64,000 bases of DNA from a bacterium (GCA_016703265.1 JADJCK010000006.1:310001-374000); one strand, 5' to 3'; numbered from the stretch's first letter, positions 17,929 through 26,543 are shown. Numbers and translations: made by a program. The notes: generated from the letters alone by a model not told the origin.

Positions 17929-19775
17929 GCCGTTTCCTCCAGGATCTTGCGGAAGTGCGCCTTCAGCTCGGGCGCGAAGAAGGGCTTGCCCTGAACCTTG
18001 TAGTGCGTCTCGAACTTGAACTGCGGGTACTCGCTCGTGAGCAGTCGCGCCGCCTGCCCGAAGTTCATCTCGGGAACGACGATGCGGCGCGCGCTCGCGA
18101 AGATCTCCGGCAACCCGTGCGGCAGCGGGTACATGTGCCGCATGTGCAGCCGTCCGATCTTCTTGCCCTCGCGCTGCAGGGCCTCGACCGAACTGCGGAT
18201 GGCGCCGTACGTCGAGCCCCAGCCGACGACCAGCAGGTCCGGCGCGTCGGGCCCGTAGTAGGTCGGCGTCGGGATCGAGTCGCGGATCCCCATCACCTTG
18301 GCCAGGCGGGTCTCGCACATGATCTGGTGGTTCATCGGATCGTAGGAGACGTTGCCCGTATGCGCATCCTTCTCGAGGCCGCCAATGCGATGCATCAGCT
18401 CGGGCGTGCCGGGCTTGGCCCAGGCGCGCGCCAGCTTGGCGTCGCGGGTGTACGGCGTGTAGCCCTCGCGCTCGGTGACGAACTTGACCTCGAAGTGAGG
18501 CAGGTCCTCGATCGCCGGCAGCTTCCACGGCTCGGCGCCGTTGGCGATGTAGTTGTCGCTCAGCAGGATCACCGGCGTCATGTACTCGACGGCGATCCGG
18601 CAGGCCTCCACGGCGCATTCGAAGGAGTCGGCCGGGCAGGAACAGGCGACCACCGGGATGGGGGCCTCGCCGTTGCGGCCGAAGATCGACTGCAGCAGGT
18701 CGGCCTGCTCCACCTTGGTCGGCAGGCCCGTCGAGGGACCGCCACGCTGCACGTTGACAATGACCAGCGGCAGCTCGGTGATGACCGCCAGGCCCATCGC
18801 CTCGGTCTTCAGCGCGAGGCCGGGACCCGAGGTGGTCGTGATGCCCAGGTGGCCGGCGAACGAGGCGCCGATCGCCGTGCAGATACCGGCGATCTCGTCC
18901 TCCATCTGGCAGGTGATGACGCCGTGGTTCTTCATCAGCGACATGTACTGCAGGATGTCGGTGGCCGGCGTGATCGGGTACGAGCCAAGGAAGGCCTTGA
19001 GGCCCGCCAGCTCGGCGCCCGCGACCAGGCCCAGGGCCACAGCCTGATTGCCCATGATGTTGCGGTAGATGCCGGGCTCGACGTTGTCGACCTTCGGCAC
19101 CTCGTAACGACCCTGGAACAGGCGCAGGAGCTCGCCGTGGTTGTAGCCGGCCTTCAGCGCGCGCGTGTTGGCGTCCAGCAGGTCCGGCTTCTTGCCGAAC
19201 TTCTCGACGAGCCACTCCAGCGTTGGCTCGATGGGCCGGCTGAACAGCCAGTACATCATCCCCAGCGTGAAGAAGTTCTTGCAGCGCAGGACGTCCTTCT
19301 TGCCGAGCGGGGTCCCGGCCAATGCCTCGATCGTCCGCTGGTTGATATCTTCCTGGATGACGCGGAAGCCCGAGAGGGAGCCGTCGGTAAGCGGGTTGGT
19401 CTTGCAGTCGGCGCGCTCAAGATCCTTGTCGGTGAACGACCCCGTGTTCACCAGAACGATGCCGCCCGGCTTCAGATCCTTGTAGTTGATGATCAGCGCG
19501 GCGGGGTTCATTGCCACGAGCACGTCGGGCGCATCGCCCGGGGTGTAGATATCCGCCGAACTGAAATGGATCTGGTAACCGGAGACGCCGGCGCGCGTGC
19601 CGGCCGGGGCGCGGATCTCGGCGGGGAAGTCGGGGAACGTCGCGAGGTCGTTGCCGACCTTCGCCGTCGTGTCGGTGAACTGGGTGCCGGTCAGCTGCAT
19701 GCCGTCGCCGGAGTCGCCGGCGAAGCGGATGGTGACGTCATCCTGCCGGATGAGTTCGCTGGTGTCGGAAGACAT
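17925..19775 (-). CDS. korA: 2-oxoacid:ferredoxin oxidoreductase, fused gamma-alpha subunit (KorA-like)
   Basis: A 616-residue protein. The N-terminal gamma domain (about residues 10-190) starts with RFAGDSGDGMQLTG. The alpha pyrimidine-binding domain follows with GNQAVALGLVAGAELAG, GSYPITPATDIL, and QMEDEIAG with the ThDP-activating Glu context, then the CoA/transketolase C-terminal regions (VVGWGSTYGA). The start is ATG 19773-19775 with a GGAGG about eleven bases upstream. There is no separate ferredoxin-like delta subunit gene next to it. Confidence 0.92.
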   Translation of the reverse strand: MSSDTSELIRQDDVTIRFAGDSGDGMQLTGTQFTDTTAKVGNDLATFPDFPAEIRAPAGTRAGVSGYQIHFSSADIYTPGDAPDVLVAMNPAALIINYKDLKPGGIVLVNTGSFTDKDLERADCKTNPLTDGSLSGFRVIQEDINQRTIEALAGTPLGKKDVLRCKNFFTLGMMYWLFSRPIEPTLEWLVEKFGKKPDLLDANTRALKAGYNHGELLRLFQGRYEVPKVDNVEPGIYRNIMGNQAVALGLVAGAELAGLKAFLGSYPITPATDILQYMSLMKNHGVITCQMEDEIAGICTAIGASFAGHLGITTTSGPGLALKTEAMGLAVITELPLVIVNVQRGGPSTGLPTKVEQADLLQSIFGRNGEAPIPVVACSCPADSFECAVEACRIAVEYMTPVILLSDNYIANGAEPWKLPAIEDLPHFEVKFVTEREGYTPYTRDAKLARAWAKPGTPELMHRIGGLEKDAHTGNVSYDPMNHQIMCETRLAKVMGIRDSIPTPTYYGPDAPDLLVVGWGSTYGAIRSSVEALQREGKKIGRLHMRHMYPLPHGLPEIFASARRIVVPEMNFGQAARLLTSEYPQFKFETHYKVQGKPFFAPELKAHFRKILEETA

Positions 19776-20034
19776 GAGGTCGGGTCGCCTCCTCGCCCCG
19801 GGGTCCTGCGCGGCCAGCGGGCAGGGACGGGACGCTCGGGTCCGGTAGGGGCCCGGCCGGACGGCCAGGCACGAGCCGGCCCCGGACCTGCGCCGACCAG
19901 TTCGAGGGCGGCGGCCCGACACCGGAAATGTGCCGCAAATCTATAACGGGGGCCGGCCTCGCGCCAGCAAATGGGCCCGCCCGCGCCCGATTCGTGGGAG
20001 ATTGCCCCGAGGGGCCTCGCCGGCCGCCGCCACG

Positions 20035-20646
20035 TCAACCGGCGTTGCGCTCCCGGGCGGCCCGATAGACCGATTCGGTCCGCTCGGCCATGAGGCCGAC
20101 CCCGAAATCCCGCTCCACACGCAATCGGCCCCGGCGGCCCATTTCGCGGCGGAGCCCGGGCGAATCGAGCAGGCAGTCCAGGCGGATCGCCAGCCGTTCG
20201 GGGTCGCCGGGTGGCACCAGGAAGCCCTCGCAGCCGTCGGCCACCAGTTCGGGGCTGCCGCCGCTGTCGGTGACGACCACGGGCCTGGACTGGGCCATCG
20301 CCTCGAGCGTGGCCAGGCCGCAGGGCTCGGCCAGCGAGCTGACAACCTGCACGTCGAAGGCGGCGCAGAGCGTCGCGGCGTCGGGTTGATAGCCGCAGAA
20401 GCGCACCTGGCGGGCCAGGCCGAGCTCCAGCGCCAGCCGTTGCAACTCGGCTGGATGGCGTGAATCTGCCGGCGCGTCACCCATGACGAGCACGATCAGG
20501 TTCGGCCACCGCCGCTGAAGACGGGCCACGGCCCGCAGCAGGTCGTCAACGCCCTTCTCCGGGCTCAGCCTCGCCACACACCCGAGGACCAGGTCGTCTC
20601 GATCGAGCCTGAGGCTCGACCGCAGCAGGGATCCCGTCGGCGGCAT
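20035..20646 (-). CDS. GT4 glycosyltransferase, C-terminal part (separated by a frameshift)
   Basis: These 203 codons encode the nucleotide-sugar-binding half of a GT-B family 4 enzyme: LGCVARLSPEKGVDDLLRAV, FCGYQPDA, then SSLAEPCGLATLEAMAQSRPVVVTDSGG with the E-x7-E donor-binding motif, and FLVPPGDPERLA. The reading frame differs by one base from the N-terminal half at 20546-21133. Across 20035-21133 the length is 3n+1, so one extra base explains the break. An ATG at 20646 opens this frame but has no good ribosome site. Role: transfer of a sugar onto a lipid- or polysaccharide-linked acceptor at the inner membrane. Confidence 0.75.
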   Translation of the reverse strand: MPPTGSLLRSSLRLDRDDLVLGCVARLSPEKGVDDLLRAVARLQRRWPNLIVLVMGDAPADSRHPAELQRLALELGLARQVRFCGYQPDAATLCAAFDVQVVSSLAEPCGLATLEAMAQSRPVVVTDSGGSPELVADGCEGFLVPPGDPERLAIRLDCLLDSPGLRREMGRRGRLRVERDFGVGLMAERTESVYRAARERNAG

Positions 20647-21133
20647 GCACCGGGAGTTCGACCCCGTTCGGCACCGTCACCAGGCGATCGTCCGCCACCA
20701 GGCCGCAGGCGACCTGGCGCACCGCGTCGCTCACGGCGATCATCGCCCCGAGCCGGCGCAGGAACGAGCGTTTGAACCGGGCGTGGGCCACCGGCAGCAG
20801 CAGGTGCCTGGTGGCGATGCTGATCGTGGGCAGTCCCACGGTGGCGGCGGCGGCAATGAACCAGTCGCGGGGCGTATGGGCGTGGACGATGTCGACATGC
20901 TCGCGCCGGAGCCACGCGGCCAGGCGCGACACGGAAACCGGCTCGTACCAGTCGAACAGGGGCAGTTCGCAGGTCGCCAGACCACGTGCAGGCAGTTCAG
21001 CTGCGAGCCGGGAATCGGGCCGTACGACACACGTGACGTCATGTCCGCGCGCAACCAGTCCACGGGCGAGGTTGGTCAGGCAGACTTCTCCCCCGTAGAA
21101 GTCCCGCATCGTGGAAAGCTGGACGACGCGCAC
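20546..21133 (-). CDS. GT4 glycosyltransferase, N-terminal part (frameshifted)
   Basis: This is the acceptor-binding half of the GT4 enzyme: VRVVQLSTMRDFYGGEVCL with the GGxE-type loop, GHDVTCVV, DIVHAHTPRDW, and VPNGVELPV at the domain junction. GTG 21131-21133 with GAAGGG upstream is the best start. After about AADG the frame drifts into Arg-rich nonsense and ends at 20546. The expected continuation is in the next frame, so the break lies about 20613-20645. It could be a real lesion, a sequencing error in GGGATCCC, or a programmed +1 shift. Confidence 0.7.
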   Translation of the reverse strand: MRVVQLSTMRDFYGGEVCLTNLARGLVARGHDVTCVVRPDSRLAAELPARGLATCELPLFDWYEPVSVSRLAAWLRREHVDIVHAHTPRDWFIAAAATVGLPTISIATRHLLLPVAHARFKRSFLRRLGAMIAVSDAVRQVACGLVADDRLVTVPNGVELPVHAADGIPAAVEPQARSRRPGPRVCGEAEPGEGR

Positions 21134-21226
21134 GCTCGGCCCTTCGGTGGCTGTGGACGGAACAGGGCAACGCCTGCGGCAGGGGCACGGAGGAAGCAGC
21201 TGCCGGCGCCGGAAGCTGTGCAAAAA

Positions 21227-21255
21227 TTGACAGCCACCGCATCATACCCTACGGT
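21227..21255 (+). promoter_or_regulatory. predicted sigma-70 promoter for the antiporter gene
   Basis: Plus strand TTGACA (21227-21232), 17-nt spacer, TACGGT (21250-21255), preceded by an A-tract (CAAAAA). It lies about 45 nt upstream of the ATG at 21302. Confidence 0.55.
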
Positions 21256-21301
21256 TAGCCGCTGGAAAACCGCCAATCGCCCCACAGGTCCGGAGGCACC
21301 C

Positions 21302-22876
21302 ATGCTGATTCTACCGTTCGCGAAGGGCAGCCGCCGCGGGGAACCGTCGCGCGCCAAGGGCGCACTGGCGCTGGCTCTGGCCCTCGCGTTCCTGATGCTG
21401 GGCGGCGTTGCCGCCGCGTCGACCGGGCATACGGCCGAGCCCGGCCATGGGGCAGGCGCGGCCCACGCTGCCGGCGCCGTGGCGCACGACGCCAACCCGG
21501 TCGGCCTGCTGCCGCTGTGGTCGGCGGTGCCGTTCGTCTGCATCCTGCTTTCGATCGCACTGTTCCCGCTGCTGGCGCCGCACTTCTGGCACCACCATTT
21601 CCCGAAGGTATCGGCGTTCTGGGCGCTGCTCTTCGCTGTGCCGTTCCTGTTGTGGAACCCTGCCGAAGCGTCGCGCGAGATCATCCACATCGTGCTCATC
21701 GACTACGTGCCCTTCATCATCCTGCTCTGGGGCCTGTACACGATTGCCGGCGGCATCTACATCGGCGGCAACCTTCGCGGCAAGCCGGCGGTCAACGTGC
21801 TGCTGCTGCTGATCGGAACCTTCCTGGCCTCGCTGATCGGCACGACCGGCGCCGCGATGGTGCTGATCCGGCCGCTGCTGCGCGCCAACGCCTGGCGTCG
21901 CTCGCAGGTGCACGTGGTGATCTTCTTCATCTTCCTGATTGCCAACATCGGCGGCTCGCTGACGCCGCTGGGCGACCCGCCGCTGTTCCTCGGCTTCCTG
22001 CACGGCGTGCCGTTCTTCTGGGTCACGAAGGCCCTCCTGCCGCACATGCTGGTCGCGACGGCGCTTGTGCTGGCGATCTTCTTCGCGGTCGATACATTGC
22101 TGTACCGCCGCGAGACGGCAAAGCCGCCTGTCGCCGACGACAACGACGGCGGCGTGCGCATCGAGGGCCTGCACAACATCGTCTTCCTGCTCGGCGTCAT
22201 GGGCGCGGTGATCCTCTCCGGCTCGCTGAAGCTGCCCGAGGTGACGGTCTTCCGCGCCGGCAGCCACCCGGTCGCGGTGCCGCTGCAGAACTGGGTCAAG
22301 GACCTCATCATTATCGCAATGGGCATCCTGTCGCTGAGGACCACGTCGCGCGCCCTGCGCGAGAAGAACGGCTTCTCGTGGGCGCCGATCCAGGAAGTGG
22401 CCTACCTCTTCGCGGGCATCTTCATCACGATCATCCCGGCGCTGGCGATCCTGAAGGCCGGCAGCGAAGGCGCGCTGGCCGGACTGGTCGGCGCCGTGCA
22501 CGGCCCGGTCCGGTTCTTCTGGGCCACCGGCGCCCTGTCGAGCTTCCTCGACAACGCGCCCACCTACCTGACGTTCTTCAACGCCGCGCTCGGCGACCTG
22601 GGCGCCACCGAGGCGATGGTGCCGGGCATGCTCGGCTACGCCTCGAAGCTGGCGCAGCTGAACCCGGAATTCGTGCACGACCTGCAGGCCATCTCGGCCG
22701 GCGCCGTCTTCATGGGCGCCATGACCTACATCGGCAACGCGCCGAACTTCATGGTCAAGTCGATCGCCGAGGAAGCCGGCATCGCCATGCCGAGCTTCTT
22801 CGGTTACCTGTTCAAGTGGTCGGCGCCAGTGCTGCTGCCGGTCTTCGTCATCGTCACGCTGTTGTTCTTCGCCTAG
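21302..22876 (+). CDS. sodium:proton antiporter-like membrane protein (ArsB/NhaD ion-transporter superfamily)
   Basis: A 524-residue polytopic inner-membrane protein. A hydrophobic leader and a His/Ala-rich loop precede about 12 transmembrane segments. Family motifs are GTTGAAMVLIRPLL, NIGGSLTPLGDPPLF and SSFLDNAPTYLTF, the last being the ion-site motif shared by NhaD and ArsB-type carriers. The ATG follows GGAGGCACCC. It is the first gene after promoter 21227-21255 and is 10 nt upstream of a protein of unknown function. Sodium export is the likeliest role; the coupling ion is not provable here. Confidence 0.85.
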   Translation: MLILPFAKGSRRGEPSRAKGALALALALAFLMLGGVAAASTGHTAEPGHGAGAAHAAGAVAHDANPVGLLPLWSAVPFVCILLSIALFPLLAPHFWHHHFPKVSAFWALLFAVPFLLWNPAEASREIIHIVLIDYVPFIILLWGLYTIAGGIYIGGNLRGKPAVNVLLLLIGTFLASLIGTTGAAMVLIRPLLRANAWRRSQVHVVIFFIFLIANIGGSLTPLGDPPLFLGFLHGVPFFWVTKALLPHMLVATALVLAIFFAVDTLLYRRETAKPPVADDNDGGVRIEGLHNIVFLLGVMGAVILSGSLKLPEVTVFRAGSHPVAVPLQNWVKDLIIIAMGILSLRTTSRALREKNGFSWAPIQEVAYLFAGIFITIIPALAILKAGSEGALAGLVGAVHGPVRFFWATGALSSFLDNAPTYLTFFNAALGDLGATEAMVPGMLGYASKLAQLNPEFVHDLQAISAGAVFMGAMTYIGNAPNFMVKSIAEEAGIAMPSFFGYLFKWSAPVLLPVFVIVTLLFFA

Positions 22877-22886
22877 GAGGGGACCC

Positions 22887-23483
22887 ATGGCCACGAGCAG
22901 GACGCCCGCCGACCGCGCCTTCAACGAAGTCGTGTTCCAGGGCAAACCGAAGGTCGTGCGCGCCTTCCTCAGCGGGCTGCTGCTGGGCGCCGGCCGCAAG
23001 GCCACGATCTACTACAGCTTCCTTGACGGGGTGCAGCACGAAGGCAAGGCCGAGAAGCTGGCCGAGATCATCGGGATGCGCGAGGGTGATTGCCACGTGA
23101 TCGTCGATGCCGAGACGGCCGCCTGGTTGAAGGGCATGGCCCGCGAGATCGTGGCGGAGACCGGCCTGACGATCACCACCAACCGGCGCATCCGCTCGGC
23201 GACGATGGAACTGAAGTACCACGCCTTCGCGCCGCGGTACGAGGACGAGATCATGGCCGTGCTGAACGCGCTGCCGGCGGGACTCAAGCTGGCGGGCTAC
23301 CGGCGCGAAGTGCGTACCGACCCGCGCGCGAAGGGCGTCGAAGCCTACTCCCCCGCGCACGAATTCGAGGCCAAGGGCAGCGGCACCGTCACCGGCGCCG
23401 TCGACCAGGTCATCGAGTTGAAGCGGCGGCTGGCGGCGTTCCCGCTGCTGAAGGCCGAGGACATCGAACTCAAGATAGGCTGA
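22887..23483 (+). CDS. conserved-looking cytosolic protein of unknown function
   Basis: A 198-residue protein I do not recognise. It has a very strong ribosome site (TAGGAGGGGACCC before ATG). The N-terminal FNEVVFQGKPKVVRAFLSGL is helical, followed by a short beta segment (ATIYYSFLD) and mixed alpha/beta structure with ITTNRRIRSATM, YHAFAPRYEDEI and a final ELKIG. No signal peptide, transmembrane segment, Cys pair or catalytic signature. It starts 10 nt after the antiporter stop, so it is almost certainly co-translated; a regulatory or accessory role is possible. Confidence 0.7.
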   Translation: MATSRTPADRAFNEVVFQGKPKVVRAFLSGLLLGAGRKATIYYSFLDGVQHEGKAEKLAEIIGMREGDCHVIVDAETAAWLKGMAREIVAETGLTITTNRRIRSATMELKYHAFAPRYEDEIMAVLNALPAGLKLAGYRREVRTDPRAKGVEAYSPAHEFEAKGSGTVTGAVDQVIELKRRLAAFPLLKAEDIELKIG

Positions 23484-23488
23484 GGCGG

Positions 23489-23953
23489 CTATCCGGGCAT
23501 CCGGCCGCGGACCTTGCGCTTGAGCGCCATGAGGTCCTCGAGCCGGATGCCCAGCAGGTTCCCCATCTTGTGCATCAGCGCGTCCTCATGCACCTCGAGC
23601 GCGCCGTCGCTGTAGACGATTTCCCACAACAACTCGACCACGGCCAGTTTGCGCGGCAGCGGGAAGCTGTCGTTGATCTGGCGCGCGAACTGGTAGAGGT
23701 CGCCGCTTTCCCAGCGCGCCTGTTCAGCGGCCGCCAGAAGGCTGTCGGCGCCGGCGGCGTCGAGACCGAATCGTGCGCGGAGCATGCGGCCGACGGCCTC
23801 ACGCTCGGCATCGTGGAACTCGCTGTCGGCTTGAGCCGCCTCGACCAGCAGCACGGCCGTGGCCAGGCGCAGGCGCGAGGCTTCATCCTGGGGCGTGCTG
23901 CCGGGCGACAACCCGCCCTGCATCAGTTTCTGGAGAGGACCGAACACGTTCAT
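23489..23953 (-). CDS. TerB-like (tellurite-resistance/Co-chaperone-fold) protein
   Basis: A 154-residue all-helical cytosolic protein with the acidic metal-binding pattern of the TerB fold: LLVEAAQADSEFHDAERE in one half and WEIVYSDGALEVHEDALMHK in the other, each with a D-x-E/D-x3-E/H arrangement. TerB-fold proteins bind divalent metal and act in stress or envelope functions. The ATG overlaps the alr stop as ATGA. The gene ends 5 nt from the converging plus-strand gene. Confidence 0.8.
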   Translation of the reverse strand: MNVFGPLQKLMQGGLSPGSTPQDEASRLRLATAVLLVEAAQADSEFHDAEREAVGRMLRARFGLDAAGADSLLAAAEQARWESGDLYQFARQINDSFPLPRKLAVVELLWEIVYSDGALEVHEDALMHKMGNLLGIRLEDLMALKRKVRGRMPG

Positions 23954-25104
23954 CCTTCCCGGCTGCGGGTCGTCCCCGCCTCGATGATCACGCGCTCCCA
24001 GCCGGGGCCGGGCAGCGTCACGACTTCATAGGGAATGGTGCCGAGCAGGTCGGCGAGCATCTCGGCCGAGATGACTTCCTCGCCCTGGCGGCCCAGCAGG
24101 ACGGCGTGCATGCCCGCCGCTGCGCCCGGCACATGGGTCACGTCGACCATGCACAGGTTCATGCAGATGCGCCCCACCAGCGGCGCACGGCGTCCGCCTA
24201 CGAGCACGTGCCCGCGTCCTGACAACGCGCGGGGCCAGCCGTCGGCGTATCCCACCGGCAGCACCGCAATGCGGCTGTCGGTCATCGCCTTCCAGGTGCG
24301 CCCGTAGCCGACGGTCTGGCCGGCCGGCACGTCGCGCACCTGCGAGATCATCACCTTCCAGGTCAGGGCCGGGCGCAACACGAGTTCGGCGCGCCCCTGC
24401 TGGCGGACCGAGACGCGCGTCTCCCGCGACGGCCAGATACCGTAGGCCCCGATACCCACGCGCACGATCGTGCGATGGCTGCGCTCCCACAGCAGGGCCG
24501 CGGCGCTGCAGCTCATGTGTTCGCGCAGTCCGGTGATGCCGGCGGCGGCAAGCCGGGCGCGATGCGCCTCGAACCGGAGCGTCTGCTCCTCGGCGAAGGC
24601 GTGGTCGGTCGTGTCCTCGATGTCGGCGTAATGGCTCGACAAGCCGGACAACTGCAGGCCCGGGGCGGCAAGCAGCAGGGCCAGCGCCTCGTCGAGTTCG
24701 GACTCGACGAGCCCCTGGCGATTGACACCGGTCTCGACCTTCAGGTGGATGAGCAGCGGATGGTCGGCAGTGGCGGCAGCGACCGCCGCACGCACGCCGG
24801 GCAGGGAGCCGACCGTGATCTCGAGGCCCAGCTGCGCCGCCTCGGCAGCTTCCGCGGCGGTGACCGGCCCCAGCACGATGATCGGCGCCTCGATGCCGGC
24901 CTGCCGCAGGGCGCGGCCTTCGGCAAGCGCGTGCACGCCGAGCAGGCCGGCGCCGCCGGACAGGAAAGCGGACGCCGCCGGCACCAGACCATGCCCGTAG
25001 GCATCCGCCTTGACGACGGCCAGGATCTGGGAGGCGGCGGCTGTCTGCCGGCGGAACGCCCGCAGGTTCTCCGCGAGCGCACCGCAATCGACTTCGATGG
25101 CCAG
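23950..25104 (-). CDS. alr: alanine racemase (start codon unresolved)
   Basis: A PLP-dependent racemase making D-alanine for peptidoglycan. The PLP Lys lies in VVKADAYGHG, and the second catalytic Tyr region is VGYADGWPR. The family N-terminus is readable as WLAIEVDCGALAENLRAFRR, but this frame is closed by TGA at 25120-25122 and contains no ATG, GTG or TTG before the Lys. The only candidate is CTG at 25104. A GTG at 25123, nine bases after the fur stop, would fit well if one base were missing or skipped. A GTG at 24984 would delete the catalytic Lys and cannot be the true start. It is upstream of and coupled to the TerB-like gene. Confidence 0.85.
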   Translation of the reverse strand: MAIEVDCGALAENLRAFRRQTAAASQILAVVKADAYGHGLVPAASAFLSGGAGLLGVHALAEGRALRQAGIEAPIIVLGPVTAAEAAEAAQLGLEITVGSLPGVRAAVAAATADHPLLIHLKVETGVNRQGLVESELDEALALLLAAPGLQLSGLSSHYADIEDTTDHAFAEEQTLRFEAHRARLAAAGITGLREHMSCSAAALLWERSHRTIVRVGIGAYGIWPSRETRVSVRQQGRAELVLRPALTWKVMISQVRDVPAGQTVGYGRTWKAMTDSRIAVLPVGYADGWPRALSGRGHVLVGGRRAPLVGRICMNLCMVDVTHVPGAAAGMHAVLLGRQGEEVISAEMLADLLGTIPYEVVTLPGPGWERVIIEAGTTRSREG

Positions 25105-25131
25105 CCAGGGCCGACCGGCTCACTCACGGCG

Positions 25132-25644
25132 TCACTCGGCCCCTTCGGCGACCTTGCCGCGGGCTTTGCGACGGGAGCAGGCTTCCTTGTCCTTGCAGGC
25201 ACCGTACAGCTCCAGGCGGTGGCGGAAGATCTGGAAGTCGTTTTCCTCAGCCAGGCTCTCCTGCAGGGCCTCGAGCCGCGGATTGAAGAACTCGAAGATC
25301 TCGCCGCATTCGAGGCAGATCATGTGGTCGTGGTGCTCGACGTCGGAATGGCCTTCGTAACGGGCCAGCCCGTCGCCGAAGCGCCTTTCCTCCACCAGCC
25401 CGCTCTCGACCAGCAGGTGCAGGGTCCGATAGACCGTCGCATAGCCGATCCGCGGGTTGGCCTGCTTGACCTGGTTGAGGAGCTCCTCGACCGAGATGTG
25501 GCCACGCAGGCGGAAGAACGTCGAGATGATCGTATTCCGCTGGCGCGTGGTCTTGAGGCCCTTCCTCTGGATGAAGTCGGCGAAGGCCGCTTCCTTCTGG
25601 CGAACGAGAGTCTCGTCGAGCTCCCGGTATTTTTTCACAGGCAT
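25132..25644 (-). CDS. fur: Fur-family metalloregulator
   Basis: A 170-residue repressor. The winged-helix recognition segment is GYATVYRTLHLLVESG, and metal ligands are in HHDHMICLECG (His-rich site plus one CxxC pair), with C-terminal Cys residues in CKDKEAC. Whether it senses iron, peroxide (PerR) or zinc cannot be decided from sequence. The start at ATG 25642-25644 (MPVKKYREL) has GAGG seven bases upstream; an in-frame codon four residues earlier lacks one. The promoter at 25705-25733 overlaps a palindrome, consistent with autoregulation. Confidence 0.92.
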   Translation of the reverse strand: MPVKKYRELDETLVRQKEAAFADFIQRKGLKTTRQRNTIISTFFRLRGHISVEELLNQVKQANPRIGYATVYRTLHLLVESGLVEERRFGDGLARYEGHSDVEHHDHMICLECGEIFEFFNPRLEALQESLAEENDFQIFRHRLELYGACKDKEACSRRKARGKVAEGAE

Positions 25645-25684
25645 GCCGGACCTCACGAAGTCTGGACGGAAAGCCGCCGAAATT

Positions 25685-25697
25685 GAAAACAGTTTTC
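25685..25697. promoter_or_regulatory. candidate autoregulatory operator upstream of fur
   Basis: GAAAAC-A-GTTTTC is a perfect 6+1+6 palindrome in an AT-rich patch. It lies immediately downstream of the predicted -10 of the fur promoter, covering the expected transcription start, which suits repression by a dimeric regulator. It does not match the classic E. coli Fur box, so the assignment is inference. Confidence 0.5.
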
Positions 25698-25704
25698 GTA
25701 ATCC

Positions 25705-25733
25705 AGACTAAGATGCCTCGGCCGACCTGTCAA
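25705..25733 (-). promoter_or_regulatory. predicted sigma-70 promoter for fur
   Basis: Minus strand TTGACA (25728-25733), 17-nt spacer, TAGTCT (25705-25710). The -35 is perfect; the -10 matches 3 of 6. Confidence 0.5.
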
Positions 25734-25742
25734 GGCCGCCTG

Positions 25743-26543
25743 TCATAAAATTCGCACCCTCACCAGCCAGCGGGATCCTTCCGGCAGGTACCACAGGTCG
25801 TGGCCATCGTGCGCCAGGTGCACGACCTGGGCGCGCCGCCGGAAATCAGCCGGCGCCACGGTCCCGCTCCAGGCCCGCCGCGAGCCGGAAAGGCGGTACA
25901 GGCTCCCGGTGCCGACATCGGTCAACCACAGGCGGCTGCCGTCCCAGGCCACGCCGCAGGGCGAGAAGGCAGGTGTCGGCGTCGACCAGGTGATCTCGCC
26001 GAGCTCCGGATCAAAACGATCGAGTCGGCCCGAATCGCGGTCGGTGAGCCACAGGAAGCGACCGTCATGGCAGATCCCGGCGGGCCGATGGCCGGCCGTC
26101 GGATAGGAGGCCCGCACCGCCAGCAGGATCGGCTCCAGCCGGTAGACCAGCGACGCCCCGCCGTCGACGTCCCCGCACGACCACAGGTCGCGACCATCCC
26201 AGGCCAGCCCGCGGTCGAGCACGCCGGTGACATCCTCGTCGCGCAGCACGGCGCCACGCCGGTCCTGCAGCACGAGGCGCGCTTCGGGGCGCCCCCCGGC
26301 CGTGACGATCCCGTCGCGCACGACGAGCACAGCCAGGGTGTCGCTCCCGATCCAGGCCAGGCCCGTGACGCGGCCGGGCGCAGCGATAGCCAGCGAATCG
26401 AGGCGCGCCAGCGCCAGCACGGTGCGCGGATTGCCTTCCTCGGGAGCCGCTTCCTGCCCGCCGGGCGTGGGCACGGTCGCTTCCTGTGCCGAAGCCACAA
26501 GTCCGAAACCACAGAACAGCATCGCCAGACACCAACGCATCAC
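25743..26543 (-). CDS. exported beta-propeller-like protein
   Basis: A 266-residue protein with signal peptide MMRWCLAMLFCGFGLVASAQ. The mature part contains repeated blades: GLAWIGSDTLAVLV, GLAWDGRDLWSCGD, GICHDGRFLWLTDRDSG, GVAWDGSRLWLTDVGTG and LAHDGHDLWYLPEGS. Each is G-I/V-x-W/H-D-G-x-x-L-W. This resembles NHL or glutamine-cyclotransferase-like propellers; enzymatic residues are not evident. Starts are GTG 26543 (overlapping the kinase stop as GTGA) or the adjacent ATG at 26540. It is coupled to the hybrid kinase, hinting at a periplasmic sensory or reporting role. Confidence 0.7.
   Translation of the reverse strand: MMRWCLAMLFCGFGLVASAQEATVPTPGGQEAAPEEGNPRTVLALARLDSLAIAAPGRVTGLAWIGSDTLAVLVVRDGIVTAGGRPEARLVLQDRRGAVLRDEDVTGVLDRGLAWDGRDLWSCGDVDGGASLVYRLEPILLAVRASYPTAGHRPAGICHDGRFLWLTDRDSGRLDRFDPELGEITWSTPTPAFSPCGVAWDGSRLWLTDVGTGSLYRLSGSRRAWSGTVAPADFRRRAQVVHLAHDGHDLWYLPEGSRWLVRVRIL

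Noticed and set aside
21311..23005. 564-codon minus-strand open frame opposite the antiporter
   Set aside because: Shadow of the membrane protein; Asp/His/Arg-rich pattern typical of antisense to hydrophobic genes.
23950..24984. Alanine racemase starting at GTG 24984
   Set aside because: It would remove the PLP-binding Lys (AVVKADAYGHG), so this cannot be the working start.
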